Part shown: positions 47,931 to 59,250 of the stretch, one piece after another
How positions within the stretch are numbered: position 1 is the stretch's first letter
Layout: each line of letters begins with the position of its first letter
DNA from: Cocos nucifera
Lineage: Eukaryota; Streptophyta; Magnoliopsida; Arecales; Arecaceae
Direction: 5' to 3'
Assembly (NCBI GenBank): GCA_006176705.1
Contig: QRFJ01004967.1
Coordinates: forward strand, 1 to 64,000
DNA length: 64,000 nucleotides
Program-made: the position numbers and the translations under genes
The notes under the pieces: model-generated
The model's input: only the letters and a program-made list of their open reading frames with translations
What the model was told of the DNA's origin: nothing
The model's database searches: none

Positions 47931-49128
47931 GGAGTTCTTCCTCATGATCAGAAAGAAGTCCAGAAACTTAGAAATCAAGCTTTTTGGTATGTTCTGTATG
48001 AAGGCAAGCTGTATAAAAGGTCGTATTCTCTACCGCTCTTGAGATGTCTCCGACCTTCAAAGGCCGACTTCGCATTATGGAAAGTGCATGAGAAAATTTA
48101 TGGAAGCATGTAGGGACCAGATTCCTATCACAGGACTACTTCAGCAAGGGTACTATTGGCGGATCTTATACCACGACTCTATAGAGTATGTCAAGAAATA
48201 TGACCACTATCAGAGAAATGCAAACATACAAACAGAGTCAGCCTCCGAGCTTACTCCACTAAGCGCACCTTGGCCATTCACGTAGTGGGGAATGGATATA
48301 CTTGGCCCTTTTCCAATGGCATCCGAGCAACGAAAGTTCCTCCTAATTGTGATCGACTACTTCACCAAATGGGTCGAGGCCGAACCATTGGCAAACATTA
48401 CTAAGGCCAAGATACATAACTTCATCTAAAAGTCAATCATCTGCCAGTTTAGTCTACCCCAAACTCTTATAATAGATTATAGGTGATAATTTGCCCGAAT
48501 GAGGTTTGCTGAGTTCTACGAAGATCTAAACATCTTCCATCACATCACGTCAATGGTCCATCCATAGGCAAATGGTGAAGTAGAGGTGACCAACAAAATT
48601 TTACTGTAGGGCATCAAAGCAAGACTTGAAAGAGCGAGGGGGACTTGGGCGGATGAACTCTACCACGTCCTCTGGACATACCAAACTACTCAAAGGCTAC
48701 CGACTAGAGAAATACCATTTGCCCTAGCCTTTGGAATAGAGACAGTTATCCCAATCGAGCTCAAACTTTCGTCAGTATGGGTCATAACCTTCAATGAGCA
48801 GCATAGCTCACAGGACCTCAGAATCAACCTCGATCTACTGGAAGAAAAAAGAGAAGAAGTTCAAGTTCGGATGGTAGCCTACAGACGAAGAGTAGCTAGA
48901 TACTATAACTCTAGAGTAAAAAATAAAGCATTCAGAGTGGGAGACTTGGTGCTCCGATGAGCATCCATTTTGCAGCCTTAAGATCAAGGAAAGCTAGCCC
49001 TGAATTGGAAAGGTCCATATAAGGTAGGGGAGGTCGTCCGGCCCAGAACTTGTTGCTTGAAGAAACTCAAAGGAGCGACACTCCCACGATGTTGGAATTC
49101 AGAAAACTTAAGAATGTACTACCAGTGA
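47931..49128 (+). pseudogene. G integrase
   Basis: Inserts cDNA into the genome. The zinc domain region reads from 48088 (QQGYYWRILYHDSIEYVKKY, 48133-48200); its two Cys are both Tyr here (KYDHYQR), a G-to-A type change. The core keeps WGMDILGPF (first Asp, 48289), IDYFTKWVEAEP, an IIDYR block with Asp (48472), and ANGEVEVTNK with Glu (48571). The C-terminal part contains YNSRVKNKAFRVGDLVLR and LNWKGPYKV, and ends LRMYYQ with TGA at 49128. Stops near 48284, 48427, 48481, 48565 and 48608 mostly replace Gln or Arg. Confidence 0.9.
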
Positions 49129-49223
49129 CTTTCCTTTAATAAAACTTTTCTATTTAAACATCATTACTTCTTAGCATAAAAATTGTGTAATGACTAATAA
49201 CTCTCTGAAGCAATCTAAAGTGG

Positions 49224-49905
49224 CCCATTAGGAATAGGAGGAGAACCTCATCCTAACATGAGCAAGGTTGAAGGCCTCGTTGAACTAAGATGAGATAAGG
49301 AAAGAGGCCCTACCAACGGCCCTAATATGTCCCTACATCCCATTAAGAACAGGAGGAGAACCTTATCCTAAAGTGAGCAAGATCAAAGGCCTCGTTGAAC
49401 TAAGATGAGATGAGGGGAGAGACCCTACCAATGGCCCTAATATGCCCTTACAGCCTACTAGACATAGGGAGAAGAACCTCATCCTAACGTGAGCAAGGTC
49501 GAAGGCCTCATTGAACTAAGATGAGATGAGGGGAGAGGCCCTACCAATGGCCCTAATGTGCCCCTATAACCCATTAAGAATAGGAGGAGAACCTCATCCT
49601 AACATGAGCAAAGTCGAAGGCTTCGTTAAATTAAGACGGAATGAGGGGAGAGGCCCTATCAACGGCTCTAATGTGCCCCTATAGTTCATTAGGAACAAAA
49701 GGAGAATCTCGTCCTAATGTGAGCAAAGTCGAAGGCCTCATTAAACTAAGACGAGATGGGAAACAGGCCCTACTGACGATCCTTAACGCACCCCTACAAG
49801 CCATGTTAGGAATAGAAGGAAAGCCTCATTCTAATGTGAGCAAAAGTCGAAACCTCATTGACCAAAGATGAGGGAAAGAAAGAAGCTCGATAGAGAATCC
49901 CTACA
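49224..49905 (+). repeat. Six tandem copies of a ~115-bp unit in G
   Basis: Units start at about 49224, 49339, 49454, 49570, 49685 and 49801 (periods 115-116 bp). Each carries GGAGAACCTCATCCTAA, GTGAGCAAGGTCGAAGGCCT and AGGCCCTACCAA-like blocks. The last unit is the most diverged and decays after ~100 bp. The repeats lie 95 bp downstream of the integrase stop and are too degenerate to code. Confidence 0.93.
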
Positions 49906-50196
49906 CATTTTTTTCGTGACAACCTGACTACGTTAAATACGAAAGGCGGAATCCTATCCTGGTTTGCAAAGGAGGTCCTAGTTCGGTGTCCACAACAAGC
50001 ATTTCTTGAGAAGGCAATATAGAAAAAAATGAGGTAAAGAAGGTTAGGAGACAAATAAGCCTTGAATTCATGCAAAATAAAAATAATGAGAAGTATACTA
50101 TTTCATTACAAAAATAAGTTCACTACATGCAAAACATAGGCCGACAAGGCCGATTACACTGAAAGAAAGAAAAAAAAAGGAGAAGAGGCTGAAGCT
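49906..50196 (+). other. G spacer between tandem repeats and antisense ORF B
   Basis: About 290 bp, no coding sense seen on the plus strand. On the minus strand it would be the 3' untranslated region of antisense ORF B and contains an AATGAAATAG polyadenylation-like stretch near 50100. Confidence 0.5.
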
Positions 50197-51135
50197 CTAA
50201 GGTGGATCGAACTCCTCAGACTTCGGACTGCTGACCTTGACCATCAGCACGGCCTACTTTAACCTAAAGATCTCCTCCTCAAGCTCCTTCTTCTTGTAGA
50301 GACCATCTACGTACATTCTGTTGGTGAGCTAAAACTTATCCTCAAGCTCTTGTTGCTGTCTCCTCAAAACTTCAGACTCGACCTCCACATCCTAGACAGC
50401 CCGATGTTCACAGGTGAGCTGAAGCTTCAGCCATTGAACCTCGGCCTTCTCTGCTCCAACTGCCTCTAAAAGCTCATCGATGGTCCTCTTCAAGGAGGTG
50501 ATCTCCTCTGACTCACCACTCGCGCTGACTTCCCGACTACTGTGCAATCGCTTCTAAAGATAAGCTGCTTTATCTTTGGCAGCCTTGAGCTTGCCTTCAA
50601 GCCAGGACATCTTTCCCACCCAGGTCACTCGATAGCTATTGTGCTAGCCCTCAGTATCTTGCAGCTGCTTTTGAAGCTGGGAGAACCTTTTTGACTAGTC
50701 TCAGTCGTATCGAGCCTCATCGGTGGACCATGGCAAGCTTCCTTCTAGAAGACAAATTTTTTCCTTGGCCTCCTTTAGGTCGATTTCAAGAAAGCTGATC
50801 TTCACCATCAGTGCCCAAGATTTATCGCTGGCATTTCTATTGAGTTTGATGATCTCCTTCTCAAAGGTGCCCTTCCAGATGCTGAAGCTCGCCGCATCCT
50901 TCATGTGTAATTCATGGAGGTGAGCGATCACTCTGGTCGCCTTAGAAGCATTCTTTTGAGAGGACTGAAGGTCGGCCTCAAACTTCTTCAACTATTTTCT
51001 TAAAAGATGAACTTCCTTCTTCAAACCCCTTATCAAAGGCTTCAACGAAACTCCCTATGGCAAGAGGTCAGTGTTAATCGGAGAATGGGGGTCGTGGCCC
51101 TTGTTATTATAGGTGTTCTGAATCACGTGCAACAT
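50197..51135 (-). pseudogene. G antisense ORF B: coiled-coil protein pseudogene
   Basis: A second minus-strand frame running from ATG 51135 (MLHVIQNTYNNKGHD) to TAG 50197 (ending SEEFDPP), about 312 codons, all in one frame. The body is heptad-rich and charged (LKKFEADLQSSQKNASKATR; FLEIDLKEAKEKICLLEGS; RQQQELEDKF), predicted coiled coil with no catalytic motif. About eight in-frame stops occur, mostly at positions that fit Gln or Trp. It begins about 95 bp after the stop of antisense gene A and may be its tandem partner or a detached last exon. I do not recognise its function. Confidence 0.65.
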
Positions 51136-51854
51136 AGGGTGTAAAGAAAAAGAGAGATTTGCTTTCATTACTTCAAATATTTTTAGTACATCAAAAAAAA
51201 AAAGAAAAGTACATAGATGTCAAAGGTTTAGACCTTGGGTGGCTTGCCCACTAGAGAGGTCAGGACATTCTCAACCACCTCTGGTTCATGGGCAGGCTCG
51301 GATGCTGCACCTGCAAATTCTAGAATTACTGGGGAAGCTTCGACGACATGGGTGGTAGGGGCAACCTCGGCATCGGTGTGTGAAGAGCTAGCTCTATTCT
51401 CTGGCTCTTCTAGGAGGAGGTCCAGATCGATGTCAGGGAAATTCTCGACGACCTGCCCCAAGCAGACCTAGAACCCTTCCAAGAAGGCTTCCTGGGCAAA
51501 GGCTATTTTGATATCCTTCATATCATTGGAGGACTTGAAGTCTTGCATGGCCCTCTCCATGGTGGCATTAATCTCTTCCTGCACCTTCCTTTTCTCCTCC
51601 TTCTCTAGAGCTAGCTCAGCCCTCAGCCTCACCATCTCGTCGTGCTCCTCTCTCAACTCTTTCTGTAGGTGTTCTACTTTAGATGAATGGATCTCCGAGG
51701 CAACCTTTAGAATGTCAGCCTCAGCTCGAGCCTTCTCAACTTCTGTGCGGGCTTCCTCCAGGGCTCTGGAAGCTTCGACCTTATTTTGGATTGCCACCTC
51801 GAAGTGGGAAAAATGGTAGTGTCCCAATTGTAAAACAAAAGGTGAGTCAGAATT

Positions 51855-51916
51855 CTAAAAGATCCCAACTTTAAAACCTAAAGAGCATGAAGCCAGAATC
51901 AGAAAAAGCCACTTAC
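51855..51916 (-). other. Intron 2 of antisense gene A (62 bp)
   Basis: Donor GGAG|GTAAGT, acceptor CTTTTAG|AATTC. Splicing joins AAFLE to NSDSPFVLQLGHYHF in phase 0. Confidence 0.72.
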
Positions 51917-52353
51917 CTCCAAGAAGGCAGCGAAGGACTCATCAAACCTCTCGGTATCGTCCTTTTGGCTCATCTTTTCTATGATGTGGGGAAGGATGCT
52001 CCCCTCCATCAACGATTGGACAACCTCTCGATCATCCAAGAAACCCTGTTCTTGGCTAAGGTCCTCTCTTTCGGAGCCCTTGGCCTTTTGTCCAACCTTC
52101 TTGCTAACGGCCCTCTTCTTCTTCCTCTCCATAACTCTCCCTTGCCGAACAGGAGCAGGAGGGGTAGCTTCATCAGATAGAGCCAGACTCGGCACGATAA
52201 CGGTGGGATCAAGGGTCGACACAGATTGAATTGGCATGACATGGCTCAACTCTCTAGTCCGAGCCTTCTTTTATGATTCACTAGAAGAACAACCCTTCCT
52301 ATTAAGGATCGGGATTCCCTTCATCAAGCGATGCCATTCCTCTGGAGTCATTT

Positions 52354-52420
52354 CTACAAAGATAAAGTTAGAAGATCAGAAGAATGAATACCACCCAACT
52401 GGTTGAATATGAAGAACTAC
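52354..52420 (-). other. Intron 1 of antisense gene A (67 bp)
   Basis: Donor ACAG|GTAGTT, acceptor TTTGTAG|AAATG. Splicing joins ...NPT to EMTPEEWHRL in frame; without splicing the frame stops at 52368. Confidence 0.75.
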
Positions 52421-53171
52421 CTGTTGGGTTAAAAGGGCTGAGATTGAAATTGAACAAGATCTGCTCATCCAAAAGTCTAGGGATTGGTGGAGCGTTAAAG
52501 GACTTCAGCTTATCGATCGAACTCCGATCCTCGCTTTCTAGCTCGAAAGCTTGATGGATCGATTCCCTTACCTTGCCCCATGGAGGAAGCCCTAGCCCTA
52601 GGGAAGGATGGAAAATGAAGAAGAATTTTTTCTTCCAGCCATGAACGGAGGAAGGAGCACTTTCAGTCATGAATGGAGGAAGGAGCACCTTTGAGCAGTC
52701 CCTTCCTACCGAACTACGGAGACACATAAAGGTAAAGAAATTATAGAACAAGAAAATGGTAGGTCGGATGCTCGCCATGGTGCACAGAGATAGAAATCCA
52801 ATGATGAATCTAAAGGTGTTCGACGCCATGGTAACAAGGAAAATATTGAGAAACCTAAATAGGTTAGCTATGAAAGGAGGTAAGGGTAACCTAAGCGCAG
52901 CCCAAAAGGTTTCGACATTCAGATAGATTCGATCGGAAGGGGGTGAGCAGGCTCGATCATCGGGCCTAGGAAGTTCAAGCTCGTACTCAAGTGGAATCCC
53001 AAATCAAATCCTAGCTAAGGAAAGGTCATCGGACCGAAGTCTACAAGAAATGGTCATAGACACAAAAGGATGGGCCAATCCCAAGTGTTCGGCCTCCTCA
53101 GGAGGTAGGTTCACCAAAGTTAGAGGGGTTGGGCTCCCAGAACAAGTCGACCAGGATCCCTCACTAGACAT

Positions 53172-53799
53172 TTGAATCAAGGTAAAATCGAGGAATCATC
53201 CCAAAAATCAAAAAAAATAAGGTGTTTAAACTTCAACAAAAATACAAAGAGCGAGAAAGTAAAGAGTGCAGAGATAATCCGAGAAAGGGTCAAAGAGCTG
53301 ACCTAAATCGGCTGAGAAGAATAAGAAGATGATGGATGAAGTGAAAATCGAAGGAAGGTGCACCGAAAGCCAAGAAAAATGGAGGAAGAAGCCTGAACCC
53401 TCGCTCAGAACGGAGAGGAAAACTAGAGGAAGGAGATGAAGATTTCAGAAGAAGTAAGGACTCAGAGGAGGAAGGTATGTTTAAGTAGCCCCTGGAGTCC
53501 CAAGATTGTTATGATTACAGATTTCCTCCAGCCAATCTCTGGAAGACGTGTGTCCTACTCATCATGGTAGAAAGCTTCGAACGGGCAGATCCTTAATAGC
53601 ATTGTACTTCAAGCAGATTTCTGATGGGAAATTCGAAAAATATCTTTCTGGATCACCGTGCATTTACGAAGCTTCGATGCCAGCATGGTAAAAGCCAAAA
53701 TTTCCCATCCAACCCAAACATGGGAAACCCAATAGGGTTGAAAAATCCACCAAACTTCGACAGTCTCTATTTTTCTCCCATCCTTTGAACTTCAAACTC
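53172..53799 (+). other. G 3' untranslated region / upstream region of antisense gene A
   Basis: No plus-strand coding sense. On the minus strand a TACTTAAACA motif at about 53473-53482, ~300 bp before ATG 53171, is a weak candidate core promoter for the antisense gene. Confidence 0.4.
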
Positions 53800-53816
53800 G
53801 GGAGTAGGGGGACCAG
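53800..53816 (+). other. G polypurine tract
   Basis: GGGAGTAGGGGGACCAG directly before the 3' LTR. Confidence 0.85.
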
Positions 53817-54972
53817 TGTTAGGGATAAATCCATGCCTGCCAAAGTCTGACTAAGACTCCGACTCTTAATCAGTTCTGTCTGGTTACAGCTATAAAAATC
53901 GAACCTCAACCCACAGGAGTATTCGAACTCTAAATCATTTTGAGATGGCCAACCTCCAACACCGTGGATAGATAATCCAATTGGCTGGGAAGACCGATTT
54001 TGGATTCGATAGGACGTTGCGGATTCCTTCTCCAGATGAGCTTAAACAGTCAATACTTCTACCCTAGAGAATCGACCAAGTTTTCAACTCCTGTGCATCC
54101 CATCTGACCGATCTTCTTCCGATAGCCTGTGTGGCCCCACTTGGATGAACTTCCTTGGATCCTCCTTCTTCTGGCAGAATCTCAACCAAACTCCTCCAGC
54201 AGCTGAGCTTCTTTCAAACTGTCCCTAGATGAACTTTAGCGCTTTATCGTTATTCACCAATGAGCGACCATGAAAGTAGCCGAAACTTAAATAAACAGCA
54301 GAGACTAGTGTTTCAATTATGGTTGCCTATTATGGCCATCAATCAATACTTAGCCCAGGCGAACCCCTCACAGCCAGACTCCTTTCAATCGGACATCTTT
54401 TGGGATTCTTCACCGATCGAACCCCTATCAAACTTCTCTTCTAGCCGAATTCCTTCCAGCCATCTAAAAGGATCACGGCGTACACCTTCAACATAACAAA
54501 TAAAAGCTAGCACATGGTCAATCCTAAGAGCCTCCGAACTCCTTCAAAATAGCAACGCCTAAGAGCCATTCGTTGCCTGCAACTACCTCGTTCAAACTCC
54601 AACTGTTAGATCTCCAATAGACCAGCACATCACGACAATGGATGCCACTCTCCATAACAAACTCAACATGGCCCAGAATGCCCCACTACCAAATGGTTGT
54701 GGCTATCACTATCATTTTGTTATAGGCTTCGGGCTATAAAAGGAACCCTCCAGATATGTTTTTCCTAAGCTCACTTCTCCTTCTCGATACTCTACAACTT
54801 TCTCTACTGAGTACTCCATTTTTGTTGATTGAAAGAGCTGACTTGATCATCGAAGGGTCTTACCAGAGCCACCCCCCAAGGCTCTGGATGAGACTTGTCT
54901 TGCAGGTCACTGGCGGTGACCTCATCTTCTCCGACTCCAGTGCTCCTTCGACGATGACCAGATTTTACATCA
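53817..54972 (+). repeat. G 3' LTR (1,156 bp, uninterrupted)
   Basis: TGTTAGGGATAAATCC to TTTTACATCA. It gives the empty-site version of the 5' LTR and shows that F inserted at ACAAA. By hand count about 19 of the first ~155 bases differ from the 5' LTR, nearly all transitions. TATAAAAG at 54735-54742. Confidence 0.93.
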
Positions 54973-56472
54973 AAAATTATCATGAACCCCATTTCCCATG
55001 AGGAACATTTTCTCTATATCCTCTAAAATAATACCTAAGTATCATTCAAGAGGATGGAAAATTCTTTCTAATCTACGAGGTGGAGGAGGTAGTGATTGGA
55101 CTGGCTCAATCTGATTGGGTTTCATAGGGTCCTTAGCTCGTTGCTCTTAGGAGACTTTCTCCTCGAGCCTAATTTGCCTGTCGATGCCACCATTTTGAAT
55201 AAACTATTTTTCAAGGAAGTTGGCATCTTGACTCACAATCACATTATGGTCTTCTAGAATGTAGAAATAATATCATAATGACTCTTTAGGATATCCTATG
55301 AACCGGCTCTAAAGGACCTATACTCTAACTTGTCTATCTGTTGTCTCTTGACATGAGCCAGACAATCCCAAATTCTGAGGTGACTCAGACTTGGTTTCTT
55401 ATCATGTCATATCTCATATGGTATGGTAGGAACAATTTTAGAGGGAACCCTATTTAGTAAATATATAGCAGTCATTAGACTATGTCCCCAAAGAAACTTA
55501 GGAAGGTCCATGAAGCTCATCATAGATCGGACCATATCTAATAAGGTCCGATTTCTCCATTCTGAAACTCCATTGAGTTAAGGTGTTCCAGGTGGAGTCC
55601 ATTGAGAGACTATGCCATTTTGCTTAAGATAGTCTAGGAATTTCCAACTAAAGTATTCACCTCCTCGATCTGATCGAAGAACCTTAGTGGATTTTCTAGT
55701 TTATTTTTCTACTTCATGTCTAAATTCTTTGAACTTTTTAAAAGCTTTAGATTTATGTCATATCAAATACACATACCTGTATATGAGATAAATCATTGAT
55801 AAAGGTGATGAAGTAGACATAATTGCCTTTAGCCGGCACATCAAATGGACCACACGCATCAGTATATACTAGGCCAAGTACGTCTGTGGCCCTTTTCCCG
55901 TGTCCTACAAAAGAGAGCTTGGTCATTTTGCTATGAAGGCATGATTCATAAATCGGATATGACTCAGAAGTCAATGGATTCAATAGCCCATATTTCTCCA
56001 ATTTGTTAACCCTATCTTCTGCTATATGACCTAGCCTAAGATGCCACAGATACCTATCATTTAGACTATCCCTAGGTCGTTTTGATCTTATAGCATTCAC
56101 ATTTTGCTCGATATTGAAAATAGAAACATCAATATATAACTGATAGAGATCATTTATAAGGTAACCACTTGCAATTTTATTTCTTTCATAAAGAATATTA
56201 CAATGGTCCTTAAGAAAACTAATTACATAGCCTTCCTGTGCTAAACATGAAATAGAAATCAAATTTCTGCTTGCTGTAGGCACATAAAAATAGTCTCTAA
56301 AAACTAAATCTAATCCTAACGGTAATCGTAGAGGATAGGTTTCTATGGCTACTATAGCAACTCTTGCTCTATTTTCGATGCATAGGATCATCTCACCATC
56401 CCTCAATCTTCTACTATCCTCAAGACCCTGAATAGAAGTGCATAAGTGAGCACTAGAACCAGAGTCAAGCAC
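54973..56472 (-). pseudogene. E1 protease and integrase
   Basis: From 56472 one frame reads the protease VLDSGSSAHLCTSIQGL and a LISISCLAQEGYVI block. The integrase zinc domain follows (WHLRLGHIAEDRVNKL ... YESCLHSKM, first Cys changed to Tyr), then VYTDACGPFDVP and FITFINDLSH at about 55800. A frameshift near 55780 leads on to SDRGGEYFS (55660), WTPPGTPQLNGVSEWRN, MVRSMMSFMDLPKFLWG, IPYEIWHDKKPSLSHLRI and the diverged C-terminus, with many stops after 55320. Gypsy G cuts it at 54972; the frame resumes in 36840 as RT. Confidence 0.9.
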
Positions 56473-57384
56473 CTAACTGGATGTAGAAGAAACCATAAGG
56501 TTAGATTCTATAACAAGCATACCTCTAGAAGGACCTACCTCCTTCTTATTCTTCTGGCTGTCTAGGTACAAGGGGCAGTTCCACTTCCAATGACCGTCTG
56601 TGCTATAATAAAAATATTTTTCTTTGTCAGCAGCCTTCTTCTTCGACTCTGCCTTTTTCTTTCCACCATCCACCTTCTGCTTCTTCATGGACTTCTTCTT
56701 CTTTCCAAAAGACTTTCTCTTGGAACAAGTCTACTCCACAGCAAGAAGTGGGCCTTTAAAACCTTTCATAGAAAGCTCAGCAATAACCAGCATATTCATA
56801 AGTTCTACCAGAGTATTTTATAGTTTATGCATATAGTAGTTCATGATGAACTATCCATACGCAATAGTCAAAGATTGCAGAATTATATCAATCTACAAAT
56901 CCTTGTCCAACTTGACATCAAGCTTATCAAGCTCTTCTAAGTCCTTGATCATCATCAGACAATGATCTTGAACCAACTATCCATCATGCATTTGAGCCTT
57001 AAAAAGTCTTCTAGTGACTTGATATTTGGCTGTGCGACTTTATTCACCAAATAACTCTTACAGGTGAGCCAACATTTGGCGGCTAGTCTTTATATCTTCA
57101 TGTTGGCGCTGGAGCTCATCAGACATCGAGTCCAACATATAATACCTAACTTTGTTAGCATCATTCTTCCACTTCTCTAGAGATGCTCTCTAATCAGTAG
57201 ATGGACAGGCTAGTAAAGTGGGAGGCTCTTATTCCAACACATGAGTCAACTTCTTGAAATCCAAAATAATTTTGAAGTTTTAGAGCCAATCCTTGAAGTT
57301 GGGTCCGGTCAGTCTATGGGTGTCTAGGATACGGGCTAGTGGATTGGAAGCAGATATTTTTCTGTAGAGAATTAAAGTTTCTAG
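56473..57384 (-). pseudogene. E1 gag
   Basis: Reads the same protein family as E0 gag: ISASNPLARILDTHRLTG from about 57370, LEKWKNDANKVRYYMLDSM near 57180, and a Lys-rich tract with KKQKVDGGKKKAESKKKAAD (56685). The zinc knuckle YFYYSTDGHWKWNC has its first two Cys replaced by Tyr, so only His and the last Cys remain. At least eight in-frame stops replace Gln or Trp. It stays in one frame over most of its length, so decay is by substitution more than indels. Confidence 0.88.
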
Positions 57385-59232
57385 TTAGATTTTATAATTA
57401 GACTTAATCAATTTATTTAAAAATTTTATTTTTAAATAAATTAGGCTTCCATTATTTTTTTGGATCCCTATACTTCTTGGGCAGAGATACAAAAATCTTT
57501 GCGATTAATTGATTTCTAGTGGATGATGCGGTCCCACCGACTGGCTCACCACCTCATCTAACAGTTATTGGTGATGGGTCAACCGATGAGTGGACAATTC
57601 TTATCCAATGATTCTCTAATCATGGTGCACCTAATCCTAATCTCTAATTCATGAATCTCACCATGTCCGAAATATTGATCCACTCCTTAGTTAAGTCAGA
57701 CCTACTATTTGCATAAATTGGATTCTTGATTGGATCCCTCACCATATCCAAAATATTGAGCCCAACCCATAGCATCCAATGCCTAATAGATGTGGTTGTG
57801 TCTTTTTGGTGCAACTGAGCCACTATAACCAGCCGAGAACAATCAACCCCAAGAAGGGCCCGCACATCTACAATGGTGGAAGACTAATTAACTTAATCTT
57901 TTCTTAGAAAGATTCAATTTAGGTCTCTTAGACTTGACTCAGTCATAACGATTATGACAAGCCCAGTGGCATGGGTTAACTCGAACTATTAGCCACCTCA
58001 AATTAGAACTAGATTAACACAAATGGCCTAGTAAGTGAGACTAGTGGAAGGGATATGCCATTAACTCGATAAGAATGCATTCAGATCGAGTAGCTCCTAA
58101 TTAAAAATCAATCGATTGTATCTGCCAAACTTATCTTAGATACCAAATTATCGAACCAGAATTAATCGAATTAGCCTACAATCCAGGCTCGAACCATGGA
58201 GCCAAATTAGGTCTTAATTGGATCGATCACATGTGACTGTGAGTCGACCTTGACCCCAGACTTACAACTATTGGACTGGTCAATTCTAAGCACTCTTGAT
58301 CTTACCTAACCAACTCTTGATTCAGTTTGATCAATCGCTAGACCTAATTGAGCTATCCAAGCCCAAACCCAATTTTATAAAAATATCTTAAATCTAAAAA
58401 TACTCAATTTTAGACCTAATTAGTTTTATAATTTTAATTCTTAATTAAGTTTGGATTCATAAATAAAAAAAAATATATCAAAATTCTAGGGTTTCAGGAT
58501 CTAAGATTTTGCAAAAAAATAAGTTCTGATTTTTGATTAAGGACGAATGCGCAGCACCCCTACACACCATAAGAACACCCTATTGAATGGAAGGAGAGGG
58601 CCTTTAAATCCTACTTTGTTCTCATGATCGGACGATCAAGGAGAATGCCTTAATCAGAAATATAATTGAAACTACAAAACTAGTTAGATCTAGATCATAT
58701 ATCACATATATAATTAATGATCTAACTAATACATGCTTTGCATCCATCTCATGTATCATCACTAAATTAAACATGCATATTTTTTAGATCTAAAATATCA
58801 TATATAATATCTAAAAAATAGATTTAAATTTGATCATATCAAAATAAAACTATTCTAGATAATTTGTAGAACTATTCTACAACTAGTCTAAACATGCATC
58901 TTTTGATATCATATATGAATAAACCAAAAATTAAAAAAATTATTTTCTATTTTTTATATCTGATTACAATAATTATAATATCAAAAAAGTAAAAATTAAA
59001 TAGATCTAAAATTATATTTAATCAAATTAACAATATGATTATACTAGACTACACATAGAACTATTCTATTTCCAGTCTACTCATGCATCTCATACATATT
59101 AGATTTAAATGATTTAATTTTAATTTTTTAATTTTAGATATAATCACATCTGATTTGACATCTAAAACTTTTTAATATCAAATTAAAAATAAAAATAAAA
59201 TTAAATCTAAAATAGATTTGAAGAACTATAAC
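57385..59232 (-). other. E1 untranslated leader
   Basis: About 1.85 kb with no coding signal, aligning with the E0 leader (760-2588). The part near the PBS is extremely AT-rich. Confidence 0.75.
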
Positions 59233-59248
59233 CTGGCTCTGATATCAG
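59233..59248 (-). other. E1 primer binding site
   Basis: Reverse complement TGATATCAGAGCCAGG, one transition away from the initiator tRNA-Met site TGGTATCAGAGC. Confidence 0.85.
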
Positions 59249-59250
59249 TT

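Larger units (their letters stand above)
51228..53171 (-). pseudogene. G antisense gene A: three-exon, PF04195-like N-terminus plus coiled coil
   Basis: Exon 1 53171-52421, exon 2 52353-51917, exon 3 51854-51228, together 605 codons in one continuous frame. Exon 1 (from MSSEGSWSTCSGSPTPL) carries the pattern FWAALRLPLPPFIANLFRFL followed by FRFIIGFLSLCTM, typical of the plant 'putative gypsy type transposon' family (PF04195). Exon 2 is basic and linker-like (RQGRVMERKKKRAVSKK). Exon 3 is coiled coil (EEARTEVEKARAEADILKVA) and ends in an acidic tail (FPDIDLDLLLEEPE). Three in-frame stops (53004-53006, 52271-52273, 51468-51470) stand at Arg/Gln-like positions. It is wholly antisense to element G. 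Function unknown; family resemblance is recognised by pattern, not by search. Confidence 0.75.
36841..54972 (+). mobile_element. G: complete Tat-type Ty3/Gypsy element inserted in E1, carrying Copia F
   Basis: Plus strand: 5' LTR 36841-37682 and 43263-43573 (split by F), PBS-like site, gag, protease, RT, RNase H, archaeal-type RNase H, integrase, 115-bp tandem repeats, two antisense genes, PPT, 3' LTR 53817-54972. RT precedes integrase, the defining Gypsy order. The double RNase H, antisense ORFs and long 3' region are known features of the Tat lineage. The target duplication is not clear: left flank ends TCAC, right flank begins near TCAAA. Confidence 0.92.

Noticed and set aside
51828..51829. 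Acceptor of intron 2 at TTTTACAA just before LGHYHF, which would be a mutated AG
   Set aside because: An intact TTTTAG acceptor 27 bases upstream gives an open, in-phase exon start, so no mutation needs to be assumed.
52368..52829. A hydrophobic membrane-like or envelope-like protein on the minus strand
   Set aside because: The hydrophobic stretches belong to exon 1 of antisense gene A and fit the PF04195-like pattern; there is no signal peptide and the frame extends upstream to 53171. I see no env-type gene in any element.
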